NCBI GenBank assembly: GCA_039654915.1
Contig: CM077596.1
Location: forward strand, 70,433,751 to 70,497,750
Source of the DNA: Aquilaria yunnanensis
Lineage: Eukaryota > Streptophyta > Magnoliopsida > Malvales > Thymelaeaceae
Direction of reading: 5' to 3'
Length of the DNA: 64,000 nt
A program made the position numbers and the translations under genes. Under the pieces are notes generated by a model. It saw only the letters and a program-made list of their open reading frames with translations. It was not told the DNA's origin and made no database searches. This document shows positions 12,495-24,443 of this stretch, in pieces. Every line of letters starts with the position of its first letter. Position 1 is the stretch's first letter.

Positions 12495-13309
12495 TAGCTT
12501 AAATGCACATTTGGTCCCTTAAGTTTGCGGACTCTAGCTAATTAATCATTAAAGTTTGACTCATCGATACTTAGTCCATCATCTTTAGAAAACAGAGTGA
12601 GTTAGTCCTTACATGGACGAAAACATGGATGACGGTACTTTTTTAGTTGATGCGGTCTACCACCACCAATATCTATTTTCTAGCAACCACATTCTCCCTT
12701 TAGACTCTGTCATGATTGCTCTCTCCCTCTTTCTCAAATTACTTTCTTTGGCCATCAGTACTCTACCCTTTTACCACCACAACACTGACCATAATCACAA
12801 CCACATTCAACCTCTCCTCTGCCACTTTTTTACCTCCGCCTTTATCACCTTGACCTCCCAATCCATTTCCCTTAATCTTTTTCACCAATAGTTTACCACC
12901 TAAAACTTTTGCAAAGAAAATGAGGAGACTCACCGCCTGTTCATCCTCTCTACTCCATAGATTGTTACAGTTAGAGCCTGGACAATTTGAAAGAGGTAAT
13001 GAGAGGTGATAAATTTGATGAAGAAGGTGTGACAACTTAGGGAAAGGGAGCAAAAAAAGGTTAACAGTGAGGTCAAGGAGGAGAAAAGGTTGACGATGTG
13101 GGGATAACAAGTAAAGAAGGCTGACGGCTAAAGGTGATGAATGAGTAAAGGTTGACGAATAGAGGCAACGTTAGATTAGATGAAGAAGAGTCCGAAGGCA
13201 AAAGATGAGGCTGGATTTCATAGATAAGAGGCCAAAGACAAGGCACAAGTCCAGATTTGATGGAGAAGATGGTTGATAGTTGCTGGCGAGGCAAAGAGAG
13301 AACCTCGCC

Positions 13310-14346
13310 CAGGGGCAAAACCAGTATTTTAAGTTGAGAAGTGCGAGATTAAGAAATTTTTAATATATATATATAACTTCATTCAAATTACAAAAAATAT
13401 ATAATCCATCCATCTCATATTATTTAAAACATTTGACTTTTTCAAATAGTTTGACTTCAATTTATTCATATTATTATTTATTAGAAAAAAAATTAAAAAA
13501 AATATTTGTAAACTATATATCTTTATTCATCATTTATATATAAATATTTTTTATTTATATACTAGAATTTTAAAAATAGAAAATTATAAATTAATTATTA
13601 AATAGTGAATATTGCAAAAAAAAAAAGGGATGGACAAAGTACTTTTTTTTGTACTGTCAGAAAAATATACTAAAATTATAGTTAAAGTCCTTATGATTAA
13701 AAATATTAAAACTTACTAATTTTAATCTCCTCAATCGTGTAGTGATTTTAGTATAAAATTCACTAAAATCAATAATAAAATAACAAGATAAAGAAATACA
13801 AAAATTTTAAAATAAGTCACATAAATTAGGGAGTGGGTGCCATGGAGAATGTAGAAAATGTAATTACAAGTTCCAACTTGCAAAAAATATTGTGACAGTA
13901 GTGGCAATATTCTAAATCGAGCGCGATAGTAAGGATTATGTACTATTTAATTAAACAAAAAAGTTATGGTTAAACCCACTAGATAAAATTAATAACATAG
14001 AAATCAAAAAATAAAAAAATAAAAATAAAAATAAAAATTCCTACCTGATACTCGATGGCTCTTAACTATTATAAGCTATTTTCTTTTCTTGTTGTTTTGT
14101 TAGATCTCTCTACCTCGATTTTATACACCATATAAACAAACTATGTGATCTTTTTATGTGAGCTAATATGACTGTTTGTCTTTTCCTCGCATCCTAAGCT
14201 AATTCTAACTTAGCTTTGACAAGCCATTTAACCAACATAGTAATAAGAATATCAAAAAACTAATTCAACTACAAGTAAAAAACCAAATCTAATATATTAG
14301 GGGAGTTCAGGGGTGAGACACCTCAGCCCCCCTGCCTTTGCCCCTG
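13310..14346. mobile_element. Non-autonomous hAT-like element
   Basis: The left end CAGGGGCAAAACCAG and the reverse complement of the right end, CAGGGGCAAAGGCAGG, are inverted and start with CAGGGGC, a common plant hAT terminus. An 8-bp target duplication is not clear (ACCTCGCC against TCGCACCC), so the insertion is old or the ends have slipped. The interior is AT-rich and carries a Stowaway-like MITE. Confidence 0.5.
13404..13639. mobile_element. Stowaway-like MITE, 236 bp
   Basis: The left end ATCCATCCATCTCAT and the right end GGGATGGACAAAG are inverted relatives, both flanked by TA. It has the AT-rich body, including TTTGACTTCAATTTATTC, that recurs in other Stowaway-like copies in this window. 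It lies inside the hAT-like element, so it inserted later. Confidence 0.6.
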
Positions 14347-14739
14347 TCGCACCCTTTATCCACCCCATCTCCTCCCTGGCAGCTTTCAATACTAAATTGC
14401 ATATATATCTAATTAAAGGACTAAATTGCAATGAGTCAATATTTGAGGAATAACTTGTGCGAATGTGTAAGCTTTAAGGAATTGAATGAGTATTTCTAGG
14501 TCACTGATATGATTTTAGCAGTAATAATGGTAGCAATAATTTAGACCTAGTTCATTTTGAGTTAATGTAATTGCATTAGCTTTTCAATGCAAACCAATTG
14601 CAAATCGCTCTTCAAGTTACTGAATTTATAAGTAAAGCCACACACCCATCTCTCTTCAACCCTACCTCGCCTATCCATTTCTACAAATTGTTGCCTCCTA
14701 ACCAAACCCACTTCTATCCTTCCGATCGGCACACTCACT

Positions 14740-14870
14740 CTGCCATCGTTGCCCTTGCCGCCCTTAGCCAGATTTCTAATGAAGTTGCCACCTTCGCACC
14801 ATGGACTTCGATGATAAGCCACCGCCTTCACTCATGCCTATGCCCACACTGTCGTCGTCTTATACTTTCA
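14740..14870. repeat. Direct repeat flanking the 2.6-kb LTR (left copy)
   Basis: A CT-rich segment containing CCCTTAGCCAGATTTC and CTTCACTCATGCCT matches 17490-17610, which has CCCTAGCCAGATTTCC and TTTGCTCATGCCT. The unit was therefore already duplicated in tandem when the LTR element inserted between the copies. Confidence 0.6.
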
Positions 14871-14888
14871 GTCGTCTCACACCACCAC

Positions 14889-17484
14889 TGTAACGACTCT
14901 CCAAAAATCCGGACATAATTACTGAGGCAACTTTAGTTATTTTAGTAATTTAATGTACTTAAAATATTTAATGCAAGCAAATTCTCGGTTTAATAAAGTA
15001 TAGTAGTTTAAAGAGAACAAAATTAGTCATTTAAGTAAACCGGACCAAGAATGGCATTTTAGTCATTTCATATAGTGACCCATTTTTATTTCACGGTTGG
15101 ATAGAGGATGGAAAAATATTAAATTTAAGGTATCACGGTTTTTCGTGATTCCCGCTCTACCCTTGTGAAATTGTGACTTGATTAAATTGTCTAAAAATGG
15201 TTTATGTGTAACCCTCAAAAGTATTATGCCTAAATTGCACGTCTGTAAAATCTGAGGACTGGGCATGTAATTAAGGTAACGAAGGATTCAATTTCAGAAT
15301 AATTCCGGTTTTGGTCCTAATTTTTTTGGGAGGTTCTGGATAAGTCCCCAACGTACTATTGTGTACAAAGGAGGCACCATGTGCATGGCATGTGCAATTA
15401 AAGCCTACATAAGTTGACTTCTCATTAATTGCTTGGCCAACTTCTCCCACAAGTTCCAGACCACCCGAGAGCACTCTCTCCTCTTCAAAACTCCATTGCT
15501 AACCAAATCCAAGCTCTAATCCATCAAATCCAAGCATAATTAAGCAAATTTTTTAAGGAAAATCAAGTATGGGACCATCTTAGGCTTGAATTTCAAGCTA
15601 TCTATTCAAATAAGTTTTGTTTTGGTCTTCCCATATTTTTTACCTTCATAAGGCTTTGTAATTGCTGGATCTACTGATTTGAGCTTAGTTCTTATTTGTT
15701 TTTTGAGGGAAAAATAACAAGAAAAACTTGGAAATTAAGCTTAAGTAAGAAAGGTAAGAACTAATTCAATTTTTCTTATTTTTGATTAATTATAGAATTT
15801 TTGTGGGTTTATAAATCTGGAATTAAGTGTGTTATAATCATTTTTTGTTAGCTTGTGAAGGCAAAAATATATTTAAAACCCATTTGAACTAAGTTATTGA
15901 AAGAAGGCTAAAAGCCTAGTTATTTGTTGATTTAGTTTGGATGTGTCCAGATTTTTTGGGTTATTTATGCTGAAAAATGGTTGGATTTAATGTATTTATA
16001 TTGGTTCTTAGTTGATTATAAGAGAGATAATCAATAGGAACCTAGATTTTTCAGTTTTGGAGTTGAAAGGATACAACACCGAAATGGGTGTTATTATATG
16101 TTGAGTAAAGGGTCGATTAATTGGAATCCATGTGAAGGTTATTCCTAACCATTTAAACCATAAGGATGTTGAAATATTGTCCTAATTATGGTTTATTTAT
16201 ATAGGTAAATGATCAATTAAAAGAGAAATACTCAAGCTACTATAAAGGTATAAAGAATGATACAAAATCGAGACCATAAGGACACTGAAGTTGGTGTTTG
16301 CTTGCATTAATTATTCAAGGTAAGGGATTTTAAGTTCAAGTTTAAATTGATGCATTATGAATTTTTCTACAATGCATTAATTAAGGGAGTAAGAGGTGGA
16401 CAAGAAGTGGCTTAAGAATAAATAGTCCTTAAGTAAGTATACAGGGTACTAAATATTCAAGATGAGCTTTGACGCTCAAGAGTATCCTAGCTAAGCTACC
16501 AAGCTTAGTAAGAATGAGCCACCAAGAACTCCTGTACAATGTGAATAAGGGCAAGTAATGGCAAGCCAAACTTGCTAGGGCAAGAGTTAAGTTTTTGTAA
16601 GAGTAAGGGAAAGTAATGGCAAGCCAAGCTTGTTAGGGCAAGAGTTAAGCTTTTATAAAAGTAAGGAAGTAATGGCAAGCCAAGCTTGCTAAGGCAAGAG
16701 TTAAGCTCTTGTAAGAAGGACTAAGTTGAGGATGGGTTCCTCGCCATAGAACCCGTACTAGTGGCCATTAGTCAAGACCTCATAACGTTTTGAGCTCGCA
16801 TTAAGATGCGTATATATGTTATATATGCTGGGTCTTAAAGTTTATTTTGCAGGTATTTAATTCCTTACTGAGAATTTATGATTCCCACTCCCTTAAGTAT
16901 CACATTGTGCAGATACTAGTAGTGTGAAGCCTAATGCGCACTGAAGGGTTTTTAAGCAGGGTTTTGGTGCAGGTATTTAAAATACCATGAATCTTTAATG
17001 ATTCTAAGTTAATGGTTAGTAATATTATTGTACTAACTAAGTTATTTAAAATAGCCTTGACAGATACAGGCAAAGTGCACAAGGAGAAGTTGGACCTCTC
17101 ATTTCTGGAGTTTTTGTACTCAGGTGAGAGTTATCTTGATAGTCTCAGACTTTGTACATGTTGGGTACTTAGGTACCAAGGAAATGCCTCTAGTTTGACA
17201 AGTTTGTGCATAGATGTATTTAGTGTATATGTATGTATATACACTGTGGTTGCTTATGAATGTACATAAGTTAAGTGATATGTGTAAATAAGCTAATGCT
17301 TGGAAGTTCAAATAAATATATTTATATGACTTCAGCATGTCTATCAAGTGTTTAATGAATGCCGAAGTTAAGCACGCAAGTATTAGCTTAGCCATTTGCA
17401 ACTAAGAGCAGGAATACTAAATCCTGATTATCCTAAGATCCTGGGAACACCCTATATCAGGGTAAGCGAGGAGGTTCCATCACA
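14889..17484. mobile_element. Probable solo LTR of a Gypsy-type retrotransposon
   Basis: It begins TGTAACGACTCTCC, a start common in long plant Gypsy (Tekay/Del-type) LTRs, and ends ...GGTTCCATCACA, giving TG...CA termini. The flanking 5-mers are ACCAC (14884-14888) and ACTAC (17485-17489), one mismatch apart. No gag-pol frame, second LTR, primer-binding site or polypurine tract is seen next to it, so it is most simply a solo LTR left by LTR-LTR recombination. The length of 2.6 kb is long but within the range of that group. Orientation was not established. Confidence 0.6.
16553..16722. repeat. Tandem triplication, 56-58-bp unit
   Basis: AAGTAATGGCAAGCCAA starts at 16553, 16611 and 16667, each followed by CTTG(C/T)TA(G/A)GGCAAGAGTTAAG. 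The array sits inside the probable solo LTR. Confidence 0.9.
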
Positions 17485-17489
17485 ACTAC

Positions 17490-18621
17490 CGTTGCCCCTA
17501 CCACCCTAGCCAGATTTCCCAATAAGGTTACCGGCTTTGCCCATGACCTTAATGATGAGCCGCCACCTTTGCTCATGCCTTTGGTCACACCTCATCATCT
17601 TATTTGATTGACCTTCATCGTGGCCTTCGTTTCCATTGATCGGCCAAAACCCACCCTTCCAGCCCCCTGTTTTCTTCCTCCCACACTCTCACTATCCCCG
17701 CTCCTTTTATCAGCCTTCCTCGATGAACCTAGCCACCCTCACCAATCCCTGCTTTCCATCGTGTTGATGCCCAATTACATCAATCATCGTCTAGCCTCTT
17801 AGCGACCTTGGCTGATGGAAGCTGGCATAAGTGGGAGATCAATTTTGACAATGGCATTGACTATAATTTCACGCTTTTTTTCATGGGGTTTTAAGAAATA
17901 TATCAGGTATCTAGAGTGGAAAAGGTGGAAAACGTGTTAATGCTTTAGCGTTAATATCAAACGAGCAGGCTATAAATTGTCTCTAATTCAACCATACATG
18001 TGCAACAATGACATGTTGCAATCGTTAGCACCACGGATTTACATGTCTCTGTTGCTTTTTTTTTTTTTTATTTTAGCCAAACAGATTGACATGCCCAAAG
18101 GATCTAAAATCCTGCAACTCCTGTACAACTTTCAAATTTCGAAACATGTATTTTACATAATTTTGAGATTATTCTAAATTTTACATTTGAAACCGTAGTA
18201 ACTTGATTTAAATTTTTATAAAATAACTTATCAATATCACATTGGTCTATATTTATATACATTTCTTGTTATGTAAAAAAAATTGAAAATTATATTTTTT
18301 TTATGAAATATTCCCCAACAAAAAATAAAGATATTTTGAAACAATTGAAGATGAGAAGTGTGATAGTGAATTTGATATGAAGGGATACTCTCGGTTGCTG
18401 GCCGAAAGGTACTTGTGGGCTTCTTTGAATGAAAGAATGATTCAGCCTTTTCAATATTAATTGCTTGGGAAACAGCTCCACGCGTGAATGCCTAAACGTG
18501 CAGTGCCGAATCTTCAAGTGCATACCAACAATTCATGTTTGCGGGTAGCAATCGAATTAAAATTCTCAAAATATAGCTAAGTCAAATAAAATTACTTGTT
18601 TTCTGCTAATATCTGGAAAAC
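17490..18621. other. Intergenic, contains right copy of the flanking repeat
   Basis: The first 120 bases repeat 14740-14870. The CT-rich stretch up to about 17800 has short frames but no recognisable protein, and the rest is AT-rich without visible features. Confidence 0.5.
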
Positions 18622-18630
18622 AAATAAGGA

Positions 18631-19169
18631 CGAGTAAAAGCACTAAAAGTCCCAAACCTTAAACTTCCATTGCCAATTTATCCTCAACGTCCATTTAGTT
18701 GCATATTGGTCTAAGAACTTTATAATTTACTGCATATTAGTACCTAATTTCAGGCAAGAATGAAGTGTTATAGAAACTCGATTTATAGAGAAAAAATCAA
18801 TAATTTAAAGGGCCAATTAACTGTCAAAAAATTATGGCACATACTAAATTTGTGAATAATACTTACCGAGTAGTTTAATTCAAAATTTAGAAAGTTATTG
18901 TTAGATTGTTACATGAGAGTTAGAAGTCAAATTGTTATGTAATTGTCTTTCATGTAAATTCAATTTATGCCATAATTTTTTTACAGTTAATAGACAATTT
19001 AAACTAGCAATTTTTTTCTCTATATAACTCAAATTTATATATTGACTCATCAATGTCTAAAGTTAGAGATTAATATATAATGAATTATAAATATTTGAGA
19101 CCATTATATAAGTGGAGGGCCAATTCTCAATTGGAATTAGAAATTTAGGACTAATGGTACATTTTACCC
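18631..19169. mobile_element. Non-autonomous MULE-type element, 539 bp
   Basis: Inverted ends extend roughly 200 bp on each side. For example ATAATTTACTGCATATTAGT on the left pairs with ATAATTCATTATATATTAAT read from the right, and both run on to TTATAGAGAAAAAA/TATAGAGAAAAAAA and ATTAACTG. The termini are CGAGTAAAAGCACTAAAAGTCC and GGGTAAAATGTACCATTAGTCC. The 9-bp flanks AAATAAGGA (18622-18630) and AAATAAGAA (19170-19178) differ once. Long TIRs plus a 9-bp duplication indicate the Mutator superfamily. It has no coding capacity. Confidence 0.75.
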
Positions 19170-19178
19170 AAATAAGAA

Positions 19179-19506
19179 GTAAACTGATTATAAATAAATT
19201 TAATACTTTAGTAAAATATAGCATTAATAGCAATGTTGAAAGTTTTTTTTTATTTAGAAGCATTGCAAGTATATAGAGCTAGATAGTACATTAAACAAGT
19301 TAGAGAGAAAAATGGCTTGCTGCATGAAAACTGAAGGACCTTAGCTGCATTTTGCTATTGCTAGGAAGCCAAAGCTGGAGAGTGTGACACTGCTACTCGA
19401 ACTCGGGCTATCCCTATAATGTTCCTTACACTTTCCTAACTAAGTTGGCCGTGCAAAACCAAATAGTGGTTGAAAGTTTATTTGAATTATAATAATTAAC
19501 CAAGCT
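19179..19506. other. Intergenic, no gene seen
   Basis: Short AT-rich spacer between a MULE-type element and the second Helitron-like repeat. Confidence 0.5.
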
Positions 19507-22500
19507 CTCTAAATTATATTATATTCTAAAAGATGAAGAGATTTTACTGTTTATCAACAATTGTTACTATTTATATACAATTCTGCGATTTTTTTTGCTT
19601 TTTGTTTTTGGATTCGATTAGATCATTTTTTAGTTTGATCCTCTTTTTGCAACGTGTTCTTTCTAAGGGCTTATGTTGCAATTTTTTTAGTTTCAGTTTG
19701 TCTCACTATTTGTTTTGGTCAAAATACGATTTCAGTCTCTAAATTTCTAATCCTTCCATTTTATGCCCTAAGTTACGCCCTTGTTATATTTAGGTCCCCA
19801 AATTTTATAACTATTTAACTATATATTCTATTTTCTATCTTGGTCCCCGAGCTTTTTTTTTGTCCTGTTTTATGCACTATCTTATAAAGTAAGACATTAG
19901 TAACCATAATGTTGACACCCAAATTTGTCCTGGTGCTAATTTTTGTTTAGTTCTAGGCTAGGAAAATTAGTTTAGGGGCATTTTAATTTTTAAGGGCAAT
20001 TTGGTCAGTTGTCAAGACATTTGAGTCATTTTTGTCATTTTAAGGTTAGTTGGTCTAGTCACTTTTAGGTTATATTGTTGTTAGTGTTATGAGTTTTTAG
20101 GAATTTAGAATGGTCATTTAGGGTCAAAATAGGAGTTAATCTAGTTTAGATACTAATTTGGAGTCCTGAAGATTTTGCAGGGTCAGTTTAGGTAAAAGGC
20201 AAAAGTTTGGGTGGAAGCCGAGGTTTCTTAGAAAGTTCTAGGTAAAACTGAAAAGTTTGGGGCAAATCTGTCAATTTTAGAGAGTTTGGGCCAAATCTAG
20301 CGATTTTATGAAATTCTAGAAAAATATGGTGATTTTTGAAAAGTTTTGGGCTAATTTGACAACTCCTGAAAGTTTTGGGTCAAATTAAAATTTTCACAGA
20401 ATTTAGGGCAGAATAGGTAGCTGGAGAGTTTTGTTGAACTTAAGCTGGTACTTCACCATATTATATCCTAATCTCTTCAAATCTGATTTGGATCACATTT
20501 TAACTCTCAAAACCTTGTTAATCACGTTTTAAAGTCTCTCTAGTATAAATAAGTCACATTTGGAAGAGAAAAAAGAGAAGAGATTTGAAACCGTAAGCTT
20601 CTAGTGAAAAAAAGATTAAACAGCAGTTTTAGCCCCAAGCCTCTCCTCCCTTCTTCCCAGAAACCCTAAACCTTTTCCTTGCGACGCCGTCCCTAGTTAT
20701 CCCACCCTTTGCTGCCGACGCTTCACCTTTCTTTTTCCGCCCGACGCCTCGATTTCCATCAGACAACACTTTAACTTCCCTCCGCTCCAGTCTACCCTAA
20801 CTGTCGCCCTCCACGCCGTGCCACCGCACTAGCCACCACCTACCGTTCGCCCAGACATCGTCGGAGGGAGGAGAAACGAGAGGAGATCCGGATCATGACC
20901 CACGATTCGACCCGTACCCGTACTTAGATTTGATCTGACCCACTCAAACAACTTTATGGGTAAAACTCCTCTTCAGTCCTCTGACCTTTTGTTTAATTGA
21001 TTCAGTCACCAACATGTTTCTCTTTTTGCAAATAGACCATTTCATTGTTTATTTTGTATCGTTCTTCTTATTTATTAGTTCGTTTGACTATGCGTTAGAC
21101 TTAGCCATCAACTTTGTACAAGGCTCCAATGTAGGATATTAACTCGATTTATCTCTTTATTTTTTAATTTCAGAATAGTTTAATTTTAATTCTCGTAATG
21201 CATCTAATGTGCACAAATTATTGGTTAAGCAACATTTAAATTTTTGGGGATTCGTTATTGGTGATTTGATAAAATCCTAAGACTGATTATTTATTCGAAC
21301 CCGATTGGTTTGATAAGACGCACAACTTAGAACAAGATATTCCTTCCAAATTCTTGGTAGATTTGGTAAAGTCTCGAGATTTTTAGGACATCTAAGATTC
21401 CATATCCAGTTGGTCTGATAAGATTCACGGTTTGAAATTAAATTAAATAAAAATCACTATCAATCAAAGAATAGGTTAAGAAATAAAGATTTAGGGAAAG
21501 ATAAAATTGAATCCTGTGGTACCAATTTTCTGGCGCTTTAATAAGATTATTTTAGTGTAACTGACTCACGATCTTAGAATCTCTTGTAGACCATAATAGA
21601 TATCCAATCGACCTAGGTGAAACTGATTGGTGGCAACTCTTAAAAATTATATTGTTACACATAATTTATTTATTTATTAGTTATACCATTTTTTATCTTT
21701 ATTAAGTCAATTGTTAAATACCTAAAATTTTTTCAATTTTTTTGTCTTGATCCTAACTTTTTTTATTAATTTTCTTTATTATTATTTTCTAAATTAAAAC
21801 TTTAATTATTATAATTTACCTATTTTTGACCTAGTTCCAATTGATTGGGCTTTAGTCAATTTTTTATTTTACTTTTTTGAATCTTTTTTAAGTTAATGGT
21901 TAGACTATTAATTGATTAACATATATTAAACATAGTTTTGTATTTCATTCATTTTTTTATCATTATTATCGATTAAGTTTTGTAGCATCAATTGTTTATC
22001 TCAAGCTGTATAGTTTAATAAAGTAATTTGGTCCATAATTTTTAAAATTGAAAGTGAATGTTTCTAGATAAAAAAATTTTCAATACTAAAATTAGAGTTT
22101 TAGTTAATAAGAGATAAGAAATTTTAGTGAGATATTTTTAAATTAACAAAAAAAAAATGCATTGTTTCAAAGTACATACCATGTTTTGTTTCATAGTGTT
22201 ATGTTTCGATTATAAATAATCATTTTAATGATATAAATATAATATGAAGAGAGCCTAACTCAAATTTAAAACAAATAGAAATTTTAATTGATTATCATAA
22301 ATTTATTGATGAGAAATTTTTATTTATTCATTATTAAAATTTATTATAAAAAATATCTACTATGATGTGCATAACACCAAACTTCTCCATTTATTATCTT
22401 GGTCTCTAATTTTTTTTGTTATTTTTTTATTTTATTGTCCTATAAAGCAAAATCTTGGCCATTATAGTTTGTTTCTTTTCTGTTTTTTTTTTAATCAAAC

Positions 22501-23020
22501 ATAGTGGCTTTGTTTAACCTTTTTGTTGATTTTTTTTATTATTGTTTTTTAAAACTAAACTTTAGTCATAATGAGTTATCTACTTTTTTGTATGGTTCGA
22601 ATTGATTCATTTTAACTAATATTTTCATTTATTATCTTTTTTTTCTTTATTAAGTTGATGATTAAGTTTTTAATTCCTAAAATCTTTACATTTACTTTCT
22701 TAGCCTAAAGACCAATTTTGTTATTTTTTATATATATTAATCATTAAACCCCACTTTTTGTTATTGAAATTTCATTTTTTTTTGTCTTATTTCATATTAT
22801 TTCTCTCATCTAAAATAAAATTTTAGTCCCCATGGTTTATCTCTTGATACTTATAATTTTTTTCCCTTTTCTTAATCCCAAAACTTTACATTGACTTTTT
22901 ATCCCGGTTCTTGCTTTTTTCTTTTCATTTTTATTAAACTTTTGTCATTAGTCAATGATCACCTCTATTTATATTCATATTTAATATTGACACGGATTGA
23001 ACCGTCACAACGCACGGACA
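19507..23020 (+). mobile_element. Helitron-like repeat, copy 2, interrupted by a solo LTR
   Basis: It is homologous to the copy at 2898-4450. It starts at TCTCTAAATTATATTATATT, shares the phrases TTCTTTCTAAGGGC and AGTCAATTGTTAAAT, and ends near a hairpin with CCGTCACAACGCACGG at about 22999. The LTR insertion splits what is contiguous in copy 1: ACCATAA at 19903 resumes as CATAATTTATTTATT at 21660, matching GACCATAATTTATTTATT at about 3322. Class assignment is inferred; the homology itself is directly visible. Its body includes several degenerate copies of the duplicated unit seen in copy 1. Confidence 0.5.
19910..21659 (+). mobile_element. Solo LTR with perfect target-site duplication
   Basis: It begins TGTTGACACCCAAATTTG and ends TTGTTACA. 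The 5-bp sequence CATAA lies on both sides (19905-19909 and 21660-21664), and the flanking repeat reads through once the insert is removed. A TATA-like TATAAAT at 20544-20550 and the transcript-like leader after it suggest the LTR promoter and give plus orientation. TGTTGACACC starts are familiar from plant Gypsy elements. At 1750 bp, with no gag-pol and no second LTR, it is a solo LTR. Confidence 0.88.
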
Positions 23021-23800
23021 CTATAAACCTCGTATGTTCTATTAAGGGCAACATAACCTTTGAGCATACAAAGTCAACAAAATAATTCCAACAGCTATAT
23101 AACTCATTACCAAGTATCATTAATTCGGCCGTCGAATAAATCAGACCATGATCTATTGACATCTCCCAATTAACCTTTAGTTCTGGTTTGATAACATTGT
23201 GAGTAAGGAAGTCAATGTGCTGGGGTGTGTAGAATTGTTCTCAAACCATCCACACAATACAAGAGTTCCGTGAAAATTCTCCCCATAACTTGTAGCAGAT
23301 AAAGGTTTTTTTTATTGAAATCCTCCTCACTTTGAGGCTAATAAAGTCGGATATTATACTAATAATACCCTCGCAAATGATTCACATAATAGAAAATAAA
23401 TTAAAAACATAAAACTACTATATTGTGTTATTTTGTTTGTTTTTCAAAAAGTTTAGGCATATAAAAGCAAACGAAGCATAGCATATTACTCAAGACAAAC
23501 AAAGATTGTCGAGGATGGGTTGGGCAACAAAAGACTGCATTAGAAGCAGGGATTGAATTAGATAACATTATAAGTTATTTACGGCAAGAATGCGGGCTAG
23601 TAGGTTCAGGAGGGTAAAACCTAAATCCCAAATCCTCTTCGTACCTCATGAGTATATCCGCAAAAATTAATTAAATCCGGCTCAAACCGGAACAGGATAA
23701 GATCCCCCGTGTATGGGGATTGAAATTGACATCTATAATCTTGAGAAAAAGAAACTTGTAAATGGAGCTTCAACGGGCGGTTTCGAGTATGAAACCCGGG
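23021..23800. other. Intergenic, no gene seen
   Basis: Sequence between the Helitron-like repeat and the AFP promoter. No gene or repeat stands out. Confidence 0.5.
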
Positions 23801-23803
23801 CAC

Positions 23804-24279
23804 CACGTGTCACCAACAGCTAGCCATGCCAGCCTCTTGTCTACGTGGCACGTCCCAAAGCCCCTATCCTGCCTCCCATTCGCTCAACCTCCGTATATCG
23901 AAAGCGACGGTTGGAGACATGCAGATGCAGGGACCCCCAGACCTTTCACCGCGTGTTCGTATCAAGCTAGGGTGTCCGACAGCTCTAGATCCAACACGTG
24001 TCAACTGTTAACCCTTCTGGTCTAGACGCCACGAGGAGCCGGGGAATCCGTCCTGGGTTTTGTTTATTCTTTCTCCTTTGCCTCCGCTAAAAACAATTTT
24101 ACTAAACCGACGCTTTCCCGCTAGATTTTAATCCAAATTTCCAAACAGCCGTTTTATAAACCAGCTAATCCGGGATTAGTGCGTTTTAATTACTCGCTTA
24201 ATCCTCCCACTAATTATATCCTGAGCTTGTTTTACGTGTCATCAACCGCCTCCCTCCGCTACTCCCACCCCGCCACGTG
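23804..24279 (+). promoter_or_regulatory. G-box/ABRE cluster upstream of the AFP gene
   Basis: Three perfect CACGTG palindromes occur at 23804-23809, 23995-24000 and 24274-24279. Additional ACGTG cores lie at about 23843 (CTACGTGGCACGTCC) and 24234 (TTTACGTGTC). All are within 650 bp of the start codon. bZIP proteins of the ABI5/ABF group bind such elements in ABA responses, and AFP genes are known ABA-induced feedback repressors of ABI5. ABA control of this gene is therefore a reasonable inference. Confidence 0.7.
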
Positions 24280-24443
24280 GCCGCACCACCCTTTTTCCCC
24301 GCCCCGATAAAAACCTGAATCCGAAACGCCAAGGGAAGAAAATGAAATAGAACCTACCTAGCACAGCAAAACATTCGCAACGGCGCATTAAGTGACGTTC
24401 TTTATTCGTTGCCTGACCTCGTATGAAGCTTTGCAGCTCTTGA

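Larger units (their letters stand above)
12495..14520. mobile_element. Possible decayed MULE-like element with nested insertions
   Basis: The left side carries a phrase typical of MULE termini (CTTAAATGCACATTTGGTCC). The right side near 14480, read on the opposite strand, resembles it only loosely (TTCAATTCCTTAAAGCTTAC). The stretch 12640-13310 is CT-rich on one half and GA-rich on the other, like the cores of the clearer MULE elements here. No target duplication was found, and the boundaries are guesses. Confidence 0.35.
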
